Notes: a model not told the origin generated them from the sequence alone. Shown: positions 1-12,174, counted from the stretch's first letter. The stretch: DNA of 64,000 bases from Oscarella lobularis (GCF_947507565.1 NC_089175.1:6313733-6377732); one strand, 5' to 3'. Translations and numbers: made by a program.

Positions 1-3000
1 TTGTTTGAAATTCCTCGTGTCGACGCGTCGTTCGTCGTTCTCGAATGGGAGCCGCCTAGACGTCCAGAAGGTCGTATAGCTTATAGGTATCGCATTACTG
101 AAGCGGCAACGGAATGGACAAGAAACGTGGATCTGCTTCCGAGCGAACTTGGCTCGCTGGAAGGCCGATTCTTTCGATGGAAAGTTGCCAACTTGACGGG
201 CTTTACGCAATATCAGTTTTCAATGCGAGCCTTCAACATTCGCCATCGTCGCGAAGGTGCTTGGTCAATTACGAAAGTCATTCGCACCGATGAAGGAAGT
301 AGGAACTAGTAACGATGTTCATCGTTCAAGATTGATTTGGGTTTTTTAGAGCCGGGTCCACCCGAAGACGTTAGGGTATACGTGCGACGAGACGGGCGAG
401 TCTAATGATCTCGTGGCATCGGCCGACGAAGAGCAACGGCATTATCACGATGTACGAAATCACCACGGATTGGGCCAACGCAACGGGAACGCCAAAAACA
501 TCAACGATCATTCACAAGAACTATCCAACGGAACGGTATCTAGAAGTAGAAGGACTCCTATATCCGGCACGGTATTCCGTCGTTATTCGAGCAACGACGA
601 AATCGGGATTGGGTGCTGGTAGCAAGGAGATATTCAGGTTCACGAAATATTTAGCTCCCGATGAGAGAACACCGCGCAACGTCAGTCATCGGTACCTTAC
701 ATCGACGTCAGTGACTTTGAATTGGAAACGACCGTTATACCGTCAGAGTCTACTGAACTATACACTCTCTGTTCACAAAGTAGACGGATATATTTTGATG
801 TCTACACGAGTTGTCAATGCGAATGAGACGAGTGCAAGTTTGACGCCGAATATGCTTTTCTCCGCTACGCTTGTTGCAGGTTACAAGGACGGGTCGTTCG
901 GAGCTAGACGACTCTGATCATCATCTATTTCAGACGCCACCGTCTGGTAAGGTACATCGATAACGTTTTTTTTTTATTTTCAAAGAAGTGCTTGTTAGCT
1001 CCGTTGTCCGCTCCGCGAAATTTCATTGTTAGTCGAACGAATGAAAGCTCGACGCTTCTTCTGAGTTGGATTTCGCCTTTGGAATCCGATTTGAACGGCG
1101 TGCTGTGCCGCTACGTTGTACGGTACTCTCCGGTGAATGTGAATAGTTCCAATGCCAAAGGACCCGAGTTCATTGAGGCTGGAGCTCACGAAACGCGGCT
1201 TAGAGGACTAGAGCCGTACACCGAGTATGACGTAAAAATCGCGGCTGAAACGTGCAGCGTCGATCGGAAAGGTCCTTTCGCTTCTGCAAAAAACCGAACT
1301 GGAGAAGGAGGTTTGTCATATATATGTTATTCATGTAATTATCCAATTCTTTTTTTTCTAGTACCTAATAAACCAAACATTCGCTTGATTGAGAAAAATT
1401 CGACGTGGATAAAACTCGAGTGGAGAGTCGAGCCTAATGGAATTCTATTTCGAGTGGAAGCAAACATATCGTCTGATCAAGGATACGTATATAATACTTC
1501 GAAAAAGAGTGGTGAAGCGGAATTCTTTGATCTGGAACCTCACCATTCCTATACCGTACGTATTCGAGCGTACTCCGGGCGAGGAGCGGGCGCGTTTGGA
1601 ACTATAAATGTTTCCACTTGCGCAGCAGGTATACGCACGCACGCATGTTCTCACGCAACAATTGTGTATGTTGTTTGATATCGTTTATTTAAGCTCCCCA
1701 GTCTGCGGCTTTTATTCGCAATTGCGAATTTCTTCGGGGAAATCAAAATAAAGTAAAAGCGATTCGATTAAATTACACGGAAGTTTCTATGACGGACTGG
1801 CGTGGTGAACGCCAAGGATACCGCGTCAATTTGTTCAAAGGAAACGAAACGGGCATTGGCAGAGTTTTTAATGATACGAAGTACGTCGGAAAATCGATCG
1901 TTGAATCAGATGTCTTGAAGCTCGACGAGTCTATGATTGACTTCGACCAGTGGTATATACACGGTTACTTTGCAAGCGGAAAGTGGCCCTAATTGCGGTC
2001 AGACGAACGTCGGTCCGAGCAGCGATCCTTGCTACTTTTTACATCGACCCCGATTGATACGTCTCAACAAGTCGCAGGTATGAAGCGCTCTTTCTTTCCA
2101 GCTCTTATTTAGCATCATTTTTAGGAGGTGACGACACTGTGACAATGGTCATTGCTATAGCTGTTTCTGTGGCCGTGCTGGTACTCATCGTACTTGTTAT
2201 TGTTATAATCTTCGTGCGAAAGAGACGTCGTCAGGCCAAATTGGAAGTCATCCAGCTACAAGAATTACAGAACCAACGCCAAAATCACTGGCTCATGACG
2301 TGGCCAACGTACGACGAATTCCAATTCTGCAAAGACCGTCTCAAAATCGAAGAAGAACTCGGCGAAGGTTATTTCGGAAAAGCCTATTTCGCCTGGGCGA
2401 CGGGAATTGTCGAAGGCGAAGCGAAAACGCGAGTTGCTGTGAAAACAATGAAGCGAGGATCGGCGCAGGAAGCGGCCGAAGATTTTCGAAAGGAAATGGA
2501 AATCATGATGGACTTCGATCATGCGAACATCATTCGTCTTTTGGGAATCTGCACGCGCGACGAACCTCTCTATCTCATCACCGAACTGATGAAACACGGC
2601 GATTTGAAGGCCTTTCTTCGTAAAGCGCGTCCAAGCGAGACGGGCCCGCGCTCTCTTCTCTCGATTGCCCAACTCGTCGACATCGCCGCTCAGGCGGCCG
2701 CCGGCGTCGCTTATCTCGCGTCGCGCCGATTCGTTCATCACGATATCGCCGCGCGAAACTGTCTCGTCGGCGAAAAAAACGATAAATTGTCAGTGAAAGT
2801 CTCCGACTTCGGAATGGCGAGAGACGTGTGTGTACGAAGAAGAGTACTATCGTCATAAGGGCGGTACGATGCCGATTCGATGGATGGCGCCGGAAGCGAT
2901 TACCGACGGCAAATACACCGTAGAATCGGATGTCTGGTCACTGGGCGTTCTTCTATGGGAGATCTTTGCACTTGGCTATCGGCCGTATTTTAGCAAGAGC

Positions 3001-4291
3001 AACGAGCAAGTGATCGGCGGCATTCTTGAGGGTAGCTTGAGTTTGGAGTGCCCGGCGCTCTGTCCCCGGTCCGTGCACCTGTTTATGCTTCGCTGCTGGG
3101 AGAGGGATCCGTCCGATAGAATTAAGTCCGGCGACGTGGCGAACGCCTTGCAAGCCATGCTCTATATGGGCGGGTCATTTAGATATGTGTCGCCGATCGA
3201 ATCGGCTCCGGTCAGCGGCGTAACCAGGTTTCAGAGGTCGGGGGGGCACCATTTTTTCGCGCCGAAGGCGCGAAAAATTTTTTGAATGTGGGCGTGGTCA
3301 ATCTTAATTTTTCGTTACTGAATAATGTTTTTCTATGTCTGGCGCTTATACAGAAGTTTCGCTAAAAATTTAAACGTCTACATAAATTTCAATTTTCTAC
3401 TAAAATCGACTTCTATAAACGTTTTCACAGCTTTATCTATGTCTAAGTTCGGTTCAACGAGCATGAGAAGTAGCAAGCAGTTCGCATTCTGCCAGAGTCG
3501 AACAGTAAACGCTATCGTTATGCAAATCGACGAAATAGTGCGCATCTTCGGTGAATACTCCGTCAAATTTTACCTAGCTTTGGCAAAATTTCGGGGGGGC
3601 ACGTGCCCCCCCAGGCCCCCCCCTGGTTACGCGCCTGCTCCGGTGGATTCCACGCCGATGAGTCGCGTCACTCCTTCTACCACAGTCGATCCCGTTTTTC
3701 AAAAACGAGCTATATTGCTTCAATCGAACGACGCTTACTTAGATATGAGTGATGACGGCTCTCCTTCTGAAATTATATTGGATCTCGCGTTCGATTTATA
3801 TCTTCAATCAAACGACGCTTATACTTACATATGAGTAGTAGCGACGTTCCTTCTGCGTCGAGCAGTGAGAAGTGTAATGCGCGCGAAGAGAGCGAGGATC
3901 CGAAAGAAAATCGTCATCTCATGGTAGCGCTGCTATGACGTCAACCCAATTAGAGCTCCCTGTTGACGAAGATTACACGCCAATGAGTTATTTTACTTCT
4001 TCTGGCACCAAATTGGATCCAGTGATTACTGAAGAAAAAGCTTCCTTGCCTCCATCCAAAGTAGATACCGTTAATATGAGAAGAGACGATGTTAGTTCTG
4101 CGCAAAGCAGTCGGAATCGTTGTACGCACGAGCAGATGTTACAGAAAAAGCGCAAGGAGCTGGAAGAGAAGAGGAGGAAGAAGAAGAACAAATTGTTATC
4201 TCGGACTCCGACTACTTACGTGAATAGGACACGAAATTTGGTTTCGCCAAAAGAAGCGGCAAAAACCGGCAAGGATGATCCGGACGCTTGA
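1..4291 (+). pseudogene. FN3-type receptor tyrosine kinase (Ros/insulin-receptor-like), 3' part, frame-disrupted
   Basis: The reading frames encode about five fibronectin-III repeats (exons about 1-298, 350-917, 987-1310, 1362-1628), an extracellular juxtamembrane segment (from 1694), a transmembrane helix near 2145-2215 followed by RKRRR, and a tyrosine kinase (2330-3200) with AVKTMK lysine, HHDIAARN catalytic loop, DFGMARD and an activation loop reading YEEEYY, as in insulin-receptor/Ros kinases. The tail carries repeated YxxM motifs (YLDM about 3740, YTPM about 3985), known as PI3K-SH2 docking sites. The first FN3 is cut by the window edge. The frame breaks near 395 (a G run), 1990, 2828 (a TG run), 3825 and 3935, and a transposon sits in the tail. 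HHD replaces the usual HRD. Nearby genes are mostly intact, so decay is more likely than poor sequence, but assembly indels are not excluded. Confidence 0.75.
3213..3636. mobile_element. hAT-like non-autonomous DNA transposon (MITE)
   Basis: A 424-bp element lies inside the receptor tail exon. It starts CAGCGGCGTAACCAGG and ends with the near-inverse CCTGGTTACGCGCCT, with inner G7 and C7 runs also inverted. It is flanked by a perfect 8-bp direct repeat GCTCCGGT (3205-3212 and 3637-3644). The 8-bp duplication and CAGnGGCGTA-type ends are typical of hAT elements. It has no transposase reading frame. Element plus one duplication is 432 bp, a multiple of three, so the host frame is the same on both sides, although the element itself contains a stop in that frame. 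Confidence 0.85.
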
Positions 4292-4680
4292 AACTGAAGT
4301 ACACAGTATTTGCCGTTTCGTCTGAGCATCGCGATAACTTTTCTTGCATGTAGGAGGCCGTAGATATAGCACAACAACCTTTCACTGCACACGCATGCAA
4401 CAGCACGAATAAATCACTAGTGAAACATATCATGCCCTCTAGAATTTGCGATTTTTTAGATAGTTAGTTAATGTCACCTTTGTTGTCGAGAACTATACTG
4501 TGTCGAGTTGCTGTCTGCTCTTCAATAAAACGATGTCAACTCTGAATGATGTCTCTTATATCTCTGCTTTTGCACAGAGTGACGCCGTCCCGCCCACGCA
4601 TCATAGCGCGCTGGAGGAAATTATTCCTTTCGTCCCTGCATCTCCTGAGTCATCTCCTGTCGCTCCGTCGCCTTCGCAGG

Positions 4681-5851
4681 ATGTGGTACTCGTGCCGAAT
4701 GTGCCGCTTCTTCCTTTTCTCGACTTCAAACGTCAACGAATCTCACTCGCAAACGTCAGAATGCTCGTCCTACTACATGGACATCGAATCGATGCCCGAA
4801 TGGATCGTCAGTGCCTTGGAGGAAGTAATACAGTAGAAAAATAGCATGAGAAATAAGACCAGCCAGCGTCATTGCCTCTAAATGCGATTTTATTCAGACG
4901 GGCTGGACCAAAGGAAAGCTTCTTTGTCCTCGATGCAGTCGACGCGTGGGTAGTTTCAATATCGTAACTAGCACAGCGTGCGCCTGTGGAAACGCCACTC
5001 AACCGACAATACAAGTCAGTAAACGGAGAGTCGACGAAAGGGAACAGAAATACCATCAAACCCAGAAGCCTCCGTCTCATCAAACAGGAAAAAATTCTAA
5101 TGGTATAGTGCAGATAGAGAAAGAAGAAGAAAAGGAAGAAGAAGCCACATCTCGCCAAGATTCCTCTAATAGATCTGATAGTGAAGAAGAATCCCAGCTT
5201 TCCCGAAATCCCTCTAATAATACGTTAACTAATAGTGATAGCATCGATAATTATAGTGATGCGGATACTGATGTTGAGGTGAAAAGAAATGATGAGGTAA
5301 GTGTGTGCCTCTAGTACTGATAAATAATTCAATTCCGTGTATCAGTCTAATTTTTGCTGTCCTGTCTGCCTGGATCTTCTCTGCAAGCCGAGTCGATTGA
5401 ATTGCGCGCACGTTTTCTGCGAGCCCTGCGTTAAGGAACTCAAAATTAGATTTGGCACTGGCATCATCCACTGTCCCCTATGTCGAACTACAGTTAAAAC
5501 GATCCAAACAGACAAAACACTAGAAACCGAAATCATAGCCCGATTTCCAGACAAATACAAGTACAAAAAAGAAAGCTCTTTTTTATGATTTTTAATTGTG
5601 CCGCTACTAGAATTATCCTGGAGAAATATCGCCAAAAGCATTATAGATACGACCGCGTTTTTCTGCGCAATGTGAGTCTCAATTTGCGACAAGGAGTGAG
5701 AGGAATTAATCATTTAGTTCGTCGGCGTATGGCGGTGAGACGTAGAGAGAGTCCGAGTTATTTAGAACGTCAATTTGCTGAATTGCGAACAAGTCCTCGA
5801 ACAATTTTACTTATCTGTATAATTCTCGCTTCCATACTGTACCAGCTGTAA
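4681..5851 (+). CDS. RNF180-like membrane-anchored RING E3 ubiquitin ligase
   Basis: Four exons (4681-4824, 4898-5296, 5346-5560, 5611-5851) join in frame to 332 aa with introns of 50-73 bp. The N-terminus holds a split zinc domain: CRMC, then MDIESMPEWI, then after the first intron WTKGKLLCPRC, RRVGSFN and CACG, ending VSKRRVDE. This order matches the N-terminal domain of RNF180 and the C-terminal zinc domain of DUSP12. An acidic Ser-rich linker follows, then a C3HC4 RING (CCPVC ... CAHVFCEPC ... CPLC, about residues 185-225), and a C-terminal hydrophobic helix LLICIILASI that suggests tail anchoring. RNF180 is an ER-anchored ligase. The chosen start is the ATG just before CRMC. An upstream ATG at 4546 is in the same frame. 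A second open frame (4500-4844) overlaps exon 1 and cannot continue into exon 2. Confidence 0.85.
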
Positions 5852-6304
5852 ATTTACTGCATACGCTGTATAGAGCATGACTCTATTGTTTAATCTATCG
5901 GATAAGAACTGAAGTTGTTTTTCAACGATTACACGGTAAAAAAATGTAACCTAATGATTGAATTTATTTATAACACTTTTGATCATGCGGCGGGAAATAC
6001 TAAATGCAAATCTAAAACCGGAGGCCTCGATGTATAGTTGGCCCTGGAAGCCTTTAATTGAAAGGTGAAGGAGACGTTGTAGATACAAGGACAACCGCGG
6101 CTTTTGCTGCGAGACGTATCTCACGTTCTTCTGCTTCAACAACGGCGACAACTATTTTGTAGTCTGTCTTCGCGATTATGGCCCGACAATGACGCCGCGC
6201 GCGTGCACCCATACGCGAACTACGGGCGAGTTTGACGATGACGTTGCTTTTGGAATTGGAACGAATGCTCGGCGAAGAACGGATCGTTGTAGGTAAAATG
6301 TGCA

Positions 6305-6335
6305 AGGGACGGGGACGGGGACGGGGGGACGGGAC
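6305..6335 (+). repeat. G-rich GGGGAC-type tandem repeat, possible G-quadruplex
   Basis: Five runs of three or more G separated by AC lie within about 31 bp. Four such runs with short loops meet the usual G-quadruplex pattern. Confidence 0.6.
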
Positions 6336-6899
6336 ACCTTTATATCCATTCTCGAGACCGGCGAGCTAAGCTACCAGTAAGTCCCTCGTTCAATTATCGT
6401 AATAGGTTTCTTTTTGCTTAGCAGATTCAAGTTATTGAAAGTGTTTATCGATTTGAACCCGGCCGAGACGTTCACCTGTAATGCTGACCCGCAGTTACGT
6501 GTGTAAGTGAGGTAAAAGATCAACAAGCTAGTATATAGAGCGCTCGAATTCACTTCCACTGGGAGCACTAGTCTAATGATGACGAGGTAGGACACCCGGC
6601 CTTTCCCCACGGTAGCTGAGACAGAAATAGTTATTTTCTCACGCGTAAGGGGTCTCGAAGAGAATCCTTTGCTTACCATGACGTCATTAGTGACGACATT
6701 AATGACGTGTTTTCAGCGCAAAGGTGTTCGTAACATAGGCGCCTCATAGTACGCGAAAGAGTACTTTGCTGCATCTTACGCATTCCTTCCGTTCTATCGT
6801 GCGTAGCAACAATTGCGAAGACATCCGAGATGGCGTCAGTGTGTCAATTGTTTCTGCGTCATCATTTTGTAATCCCACAACCGCGTTTCCGCCTCGATT

Positions 6900-6912
6900 C
6901 GTATAAAAGAGC
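6900..6912 (+). promoter_or_regulatory. TATA box of secreted Ig-like gene S1
   Basis: TATAAAAGAGCACTGCTC lies about 55 bp before the ATG at 6960. Gene S2 has the matching TATAAAGAGCAGTGCTC at the same distance, and S3 a TATAAATA. Conservation between paralogues supports a core promoter. Confidence 0.65.
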
Positions 6913-6959
6913 ACTGCTCATTTACCGAATGACATCAGTGCATCAGATCAAGAGTCGAA

Positions 6960-7945
6960 ATGTTTACTGTTGAAGTTGCCTTCATACACCTTCTTCTCGT
7001 CTCTTCGACGTTGTCTCGCGAGACACCCGATCATCAAAGTTCGAGCTATAATGCGATTAAAAACGCTAATTATGGTAGATATCTATTGTATAAGGTAAGC
7101 GCTTGGCACGCTCAAACCCATCTATCTGCTACGGTTATACGCACCGCTTGCGTTCGTACGACGTGACGCTCGACTCTGAGACTGACGTAGCCGAGCTCCG
7201 GTGTTGCCACGATCGTTCGATTATGAATTTGGCACGTTGGAGAATATTGGTGATGAAGGTGCGAGCGAGCAGCTTCTGTACTGCTCTGACGTCACCGATG
7301 TCGATTTTGCGTGTTGGAAATACGTGTCTCGTCTCTCTGTTCGTCTCTTTGTCAATGTGACGAAAGTGAGAGAAATTGGGGAGGTGACGTTTCTTTGTGG
7401 AACGGAGCCCATGTCGGATAGCAAGTTCACTCTAACGACGAAAGTTCGCGTCACATCTCCAAGTTAGTTAATTAACGTATGTATTTGCTTTATTTTAACG
7501 TACACTGCTAGAATTGCCGACTCTGGCACCGACAACACCTGGCGTTGAGGTACTGAAACCTAGGCTGCAAGGTAGTGACGTCACCATTTTTAACCAAGAG
7601 TATGTACAAGTATTTTTAGAAGACCTCGGATCAAGTTGCAACTTGAGTGATCATGCTTCAAACAACGTGGACAGCCAATGCGAACAAACAAAGATTGTCA
7701 CCTGCTTCGGAAATGCCTCTTTTCTTCGCTGGAAAGTCGGGAGAAAGAATCATACTCGAAGCGTTGCAGAATGTGTGAACGGAAAGTGTCCGGCTGAAAC
7801 GTGCTGGAAAGTCTCGGCAAGCGAAGACGGTATTGATCTTCATCTCGGTCTAGAGAGGAAGAAGTCGAAGAGAGCTTTCAGATGTGCTGATTCAGCTGAA
7901 GGTGCAGGTGTGAATTTGTGTTTTATCAAAGCGGTGTGGGACTAG
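6960..7945 (+). CDS. S1: secreted two-domain Ig-like protein, one frame break
   Basis: Four exons (6960-7038, 7095-7462, 7512-7571, 7620-7945), supported by the same structure in S2 and S3. Exon 1 is a signal peptide (MFTVEVAFIHLLLVSS). Exon 2 encodes an Ig-like domain (CYGYTHRLRSYDV, RCCHDRS, WRIL, FACWKYVS, FLCGTEP). Exon 3 is a 60-nt Pro/Thr linker. Exon 4 is a Cys-rich Ig-like domain (SQCEQ, TCFGN, WKVG, CVNGKC, AFRC) ending KAVWD. There is no transmembrane segment. Relative to S2 and S3, one base is missing near 7246 in exon 2, so the copy is either damaged or carries an assembly indel. Function is unknown. The position next to receptor and ligand-like genes suggests a soluble binding protein. 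Confidence 0.65.
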
Positions 7946-9828
7946 ACCCGATCTCGTAGAGCTTTGGCTGAGAATTTTTGCAGTTTGTTTTCTTTCACGG
8001 CATGTTGGGATGGTTTCACCGTAGTTACACGAAATAAGGTGCATTCTGATTGACCTGCTGTTTGCTTGGCATTTCTTACCCCGGATGTTGAACGTCAGGT
8101 GGAACGCCTTGACGTTTCGCCTTGGAATTGCAATTGTTTTTCGTTGAAAATGTCTTCATTTACTCCACTAATGAGCGATTATCGAAGTCCTTCTTTCGTT
8201 GTAAGCTCGAGTAAGTTGCCTAGCTCACTTCTGTAGCTTGATCGCGTTTCCTGTACGTGATTGGACGATCGCAATTTCTTTAGGCTTTGCAGAAGCGATT
8301 TCCGCCGCTTCCTGGTCTTGTTTGAACCGATAAAGGCCTTACAAATGCGTTACGAAGATAAAGACACCCTGTAAGACTTTAGGAGAAGCGTAGATATACG
8401 CTTGAGGCTGCATGAGTCTGTTTTCCACGTGAACGTCGAATCATTTCATAGGAGAGTTATGCTAGGAGGAAAAAATTGCTCAAAATCCTCTAATAATTTT
8501 TCTATGTAATTTCTCCTTACATACAGGTAGTCTAGGCTCTGATCGAGGATTTGTTGCCAGGATATGTTCTTTTGGCACTTGAAGATGGGTGATGCAGGCT
8601 TTTGAGATCGACGGCGTCGCTGAAGTGGTCAACGTCCGAGTGTCGTTAGACAGATTTTTCACTGCAGGCGTAAGTAAAACGCGTATTAAGTTAATTAAGT
8701 GTTGTATGTGAGATTTGATGGTCAGAGGCTTTGCTTTGTATGTGCATAGGGAATTGTAGTTTGAAAATTTGTTATTTTCTTTTTACCTATAGGCTTGGGG
8801 TATACAATAGAGTGCCTCCCTTCAAGGAGTGGAGCAAAGCAACTGGGAGGTGGAGGTGAGTGACTCTTGGAGAATAAATAGTGATTTTATTGTTTTGGAA
8901 GATTTCTACAGGGATGTGGTTGTCCCTAGGATGAGAGGTTAATGCAGATATTTCTTGAAGAAGTTTAATCATAAATGGATTGCAAGGCTCGTTTAAAACA
9001 AGCCATCAAAGGGTAAGGGTTGGGGTTAGTTTGGTTCGTATAGGAAGTGTAGATAAGGGTGAAGTATAGAAGTCGTTCGTGGGGATTGACAAAATGTATG
9101 TGTGTATAGAGGTAAACCGTTCAAAAGGAGGTTCTGCATGCGCTAATATTAGTGTTTTCTTCTTGGGCGTTAACTCCCTCAAGAAATCTTTTTCTCAAAC
9201 AATCAATCCAACTTTGTTTTAATTTGCAGAGTCTGACGATCGCCTTAGGCCCCCAACTTCCGTGTTTGTAAAAGTGTTTATAGTGGAGTTGTGTCCTGTG
9301 CTAATGGAATTGTTGTGCAGTGAAATTTCATCATTGCCGACGAATTTTCCTTCTAGGAAATGACAGCAGAGAAAGGAATGAGGAAAGAGAGTTCATATGA
9401 GAGAGTTGCCTGATTCTAATTGTCTCAGGCTACTAAGGGGTGAGCTGAACCGCCTGCTCTCTCACAAAGGCTTAATCTCATAATAAATAATCCTGGTCTC
9501 TTTTTTTAGAGCATCTTACTGGTACATCTTTTTTGAACCTTTGTCATACGTGGAACTATATCGTCAAAGACAGAAAGAAAGAAAAAGACGAAAAAACGGC
9601 TTTGTAGCTCTTTTTAGATTAAGTTTATAGTGAGCTTTGTGGTAGTAGTGTACTAGTAGGGTAGATGTAGCGTAGCGGAGACTGGGTCCTGAGCATGACC
9701 CTGCATTAGATTTGAAACTGCTCCGGGACCTTGTTCAATTGGTCTTACTGTAGCGTAGACATAGGTGTTTTCAATAATTTTATTTATTAAAACCCGGAAG
9801 TAACCCGGAAGTCAGAAAAAAAATTCGC

Positions 9829-10245
9829 GCTTAGGTCCCCCTCGTTTTGCTGTCCACCCGCACGGACCGCCAGGGGTCCGTACGGGCTTCGGTTGGGTGG
9901 GGGTCATCCTCCCTACTCCCCCGTCGGAGTTAGAGCCTGTTTAGTCTCCCGGCTCGGACGCCTGGGACCGGCAGCCCTCGGATGTGAGTTCTGCCGGCCT
10001 GGTTCCAGGGGGACCGCTATTGTAACCCACCGCGTCTTCCTAAGTGGGGTGGCAGTTTATCACTCGTGCCACGGGAGTAGGGGATTGAATCCCCTGCGTT
10101 CAAGCCACGTTTATCCTCTCTGGCTCAAGAGTTGGGCCGGTTTAATTTAGTCACCTCGGGGCCCAGAGGTGAACGAAGACATCGGAGGGCTTCTCGTAGG
10201 TGCCCTGCAAAGCAAAGGCAATTCAAAAAGAGAAGCATGCCTGGC
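9829..10245. other. GC-rich structured island of unknown origin
   Basis: The composition shifts sharply from the AT-rich flanks. Several short perfect stems are visible: CGGACC/GGTCCG near 9865, CCGGCAG/CTGCCGG near 9970-10000 and GGGGATTGAATCCCC near 10080. No coding frame is convincing. It may be an RNA-structured end of a retroelement or another inserted repeat. No terminal repeats or target duplication were seen. Confidence 0.4.
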
Positions 10246-11058
10246 AAGTTCCGTTTACAGAAGGCATAGAGGAGACGATTTCAGTCGCTTTGCATTGAAC
10301 CACTTCTGAGGAAAACTCGCCTTAGCTAATATAAAAGAATATGTGCTGTAATGGCATCGAACGGCTTTAATGAATTAATAACACGACTGCACCTTGCTTC
10401 GTTTGGAGACGTTGGAGTATTGTCTCTTTCTCCTTCTCCTCCCTTTGAAGACTAAAAAGTAATAGGTACACTGCTATAAGCCTAATCTTTATTGTTCAGT
10501 ATTAATACTCACCTTGACTACCTAACAGTTAACTCTCTTATGACCAACAGTCAACTAAAAAACTTCGATGAAAAAATTGAATGCCAATACATGTACAGAT
10601 AAAATTTTACCCGATATAACGTCGTGACAGTCGAGCACTCTATGTCATCATAGGCCTTTAGTCCCATCCAATCCCCTTCAAAGCAGCCAGAGAAAAATCA
10701 AAAGAGAAAACAACAGATCACCTTTTGACGATTTCGACGCCGTCTAGTTAGAAAACGACAAAACGCACGCCCCTCTGGATCAGAGGATCGTATTCTCCGT
10801 GTAATGTCTCAAGCGGAAAAAAATTGAGAGAAATTTGTCAACACGCCTCACTCGAAATATCTTATCTCGAGAAGCGAATCGCGTCGAACAGAGAGCATCA
10901 CTAGAAGGCGGTAAGGCGGTAAGGAACAGAAAAAGAGTCGAAATACCGCGAGGAAAGGAAATAACGAAGCAAAAACAATCGATCGCCGAAAATCGCGTTA
11001 ATTAGAGCGATACGAAAAGACAAAGGAACCCTCATCTCAAACTCACCTTCACTAAACG

Positions 11059-11490
11059 TCAAGACGCGTAGCGACGAATTGGACGCGGAACCGGCGATAG
11101 AATTTTCACAAAGCGTGCGAAAGCACGTGGCGTAGCTTCTCTGCCAAAAAGCTCGCCTATCGGCGTATTTGGCAAAGAAACAAAATCAAAGAACGCCGCG
11201 TACGACGGAGAGAGTATCATTATTACGTTCGACTTCTTTATTTTTCCCCTCGCGTTCCTGCGAATTGCGGCGACGTCGCGAGCGGCCACGCAACGACGAA
11301 TCGGCGTCGTCAATCGCTTCTGTGACATCTTACCGACCATCCTCGACGACAAGGTCGTTGAATGGAGCCCAACTTGCGACGCCAAAGCGTAAAGTTCCAT
11401 CTTTATCCGGGGGACAGAAGATAAAAATAGCTCTTCGAAAAATGGCTCTTCGTAGGTTAACTTTGAAAGTAAAATTTTCTTAAGTTTCAA
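11059..11490 (-). CDS. Unrecognised open frame, possibly an exon
   Basis: A 143-codon frame, rich in basic residues, overlaps an opposite frame at 11169-11483. A good donor-like GTGAGT lies just downstream on the minus strand near 11045, so a real minus-strand exon is possible. No domain is recognised, and either frame may be chance in a GC-rich patch. Confidence 0.2.
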   Translation of the reverse strand: MKLKKILLSKLTYEEPFFEELFLSSVPRIKMELYALASQVGLHSTTLSSRMVGKMSQKRLTTPIRRCVAARDVAAIRRNARGKIKKSNVIMILSPSYAAFFDFVSLPNTPIGELFGREATPRAFARFVKILSPVPRPIRRYAS

Positions 11491-12174
11491 CGTTCAGAAG
11501 AGACGAGGGAGAGATTTCCAAACTAACGGGACAATGTAAAAACAAAATAAATGTAATAGCGGATATATTGTGACGTCACTAACCCGTCTCATAGAGACAG
11601 GAGATGCGAGCATTCTATAGATAATTTTATATATGGTATTATTTTCTCATTTTGGGCCATTTGAGCCTTCATCTAAACGTATCCTGTGGATAACATTTTA
11701 CCCAATGTGGCATCCTTCATTGAACGTCGAGCACTTTACATCATTGAAGACCTTTGGTTCCATCCAATTCCATTAGTTCGTATTTATATGCGTATGGCCA
11801 CCACGAATTCAGTTTGCATGGCAATTAAATTAATTAATTTAATTAGGACTCGCATTCTCATAGGCCAGTCACGACTCAACGAAAGCGTCGCGACCGTTCG
11901 ATAAGGATAGAGACGGTTTTGTTATGAGCGAAGAATGCGGGGTCGTTTTCATGGCGCGTGGTCAGAATTATCCATAAGACGGTGCAGCAATACGCGCAAG
12001 GACGGTACACCAAACAGTGCACAGCTATAAAACAATTGTTTTCGGCCGTTCGACTTTGCAAGAAATATTGCTTAATTCTAAAAGCGGTACACTGCAGCAG
12101 AACTCTTTCTGTTGCGTCAGCGGACTAACAAGGTGAGCCAAATTAGGTTAAAACGCAATGCAGAGAAATAACCT

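Larger units (their letters stand above)
5852..6958. other. Intergenic; no supported gene
   Basis: Small open frames exist on the minus strand (for example 6054-6305, basic and Ala-rich), but none shows a recognisable domain or splice structure. The stretch holds a G-rich repeat at 6305-6335 and, at its right end, the TATA box of the next gene. Confidence 0.5.
7946..12170. other. Long intergenic stretch without a supported gene
   Basis: Bases 8100-9800 are T-rich and G/T-rich with no long open frame, and no homology was noticed to other parts of the window. A GC-rich structured island lies at 9829-10245. Bases 10400-11500 contain minus-strand GT donor-like sites (GTGAGT complement near 11045) and a minus open frame at 11059-11490. 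Bases 11500-12170 hold nothing recognised. Confidence 0.45.

Noticed and set aside
2265-2741. 158-codon minus-strand frame inside the kinase
   Set aside because: Mirror image of the kinase exon in a GC-rich coding stretch, with no domain.
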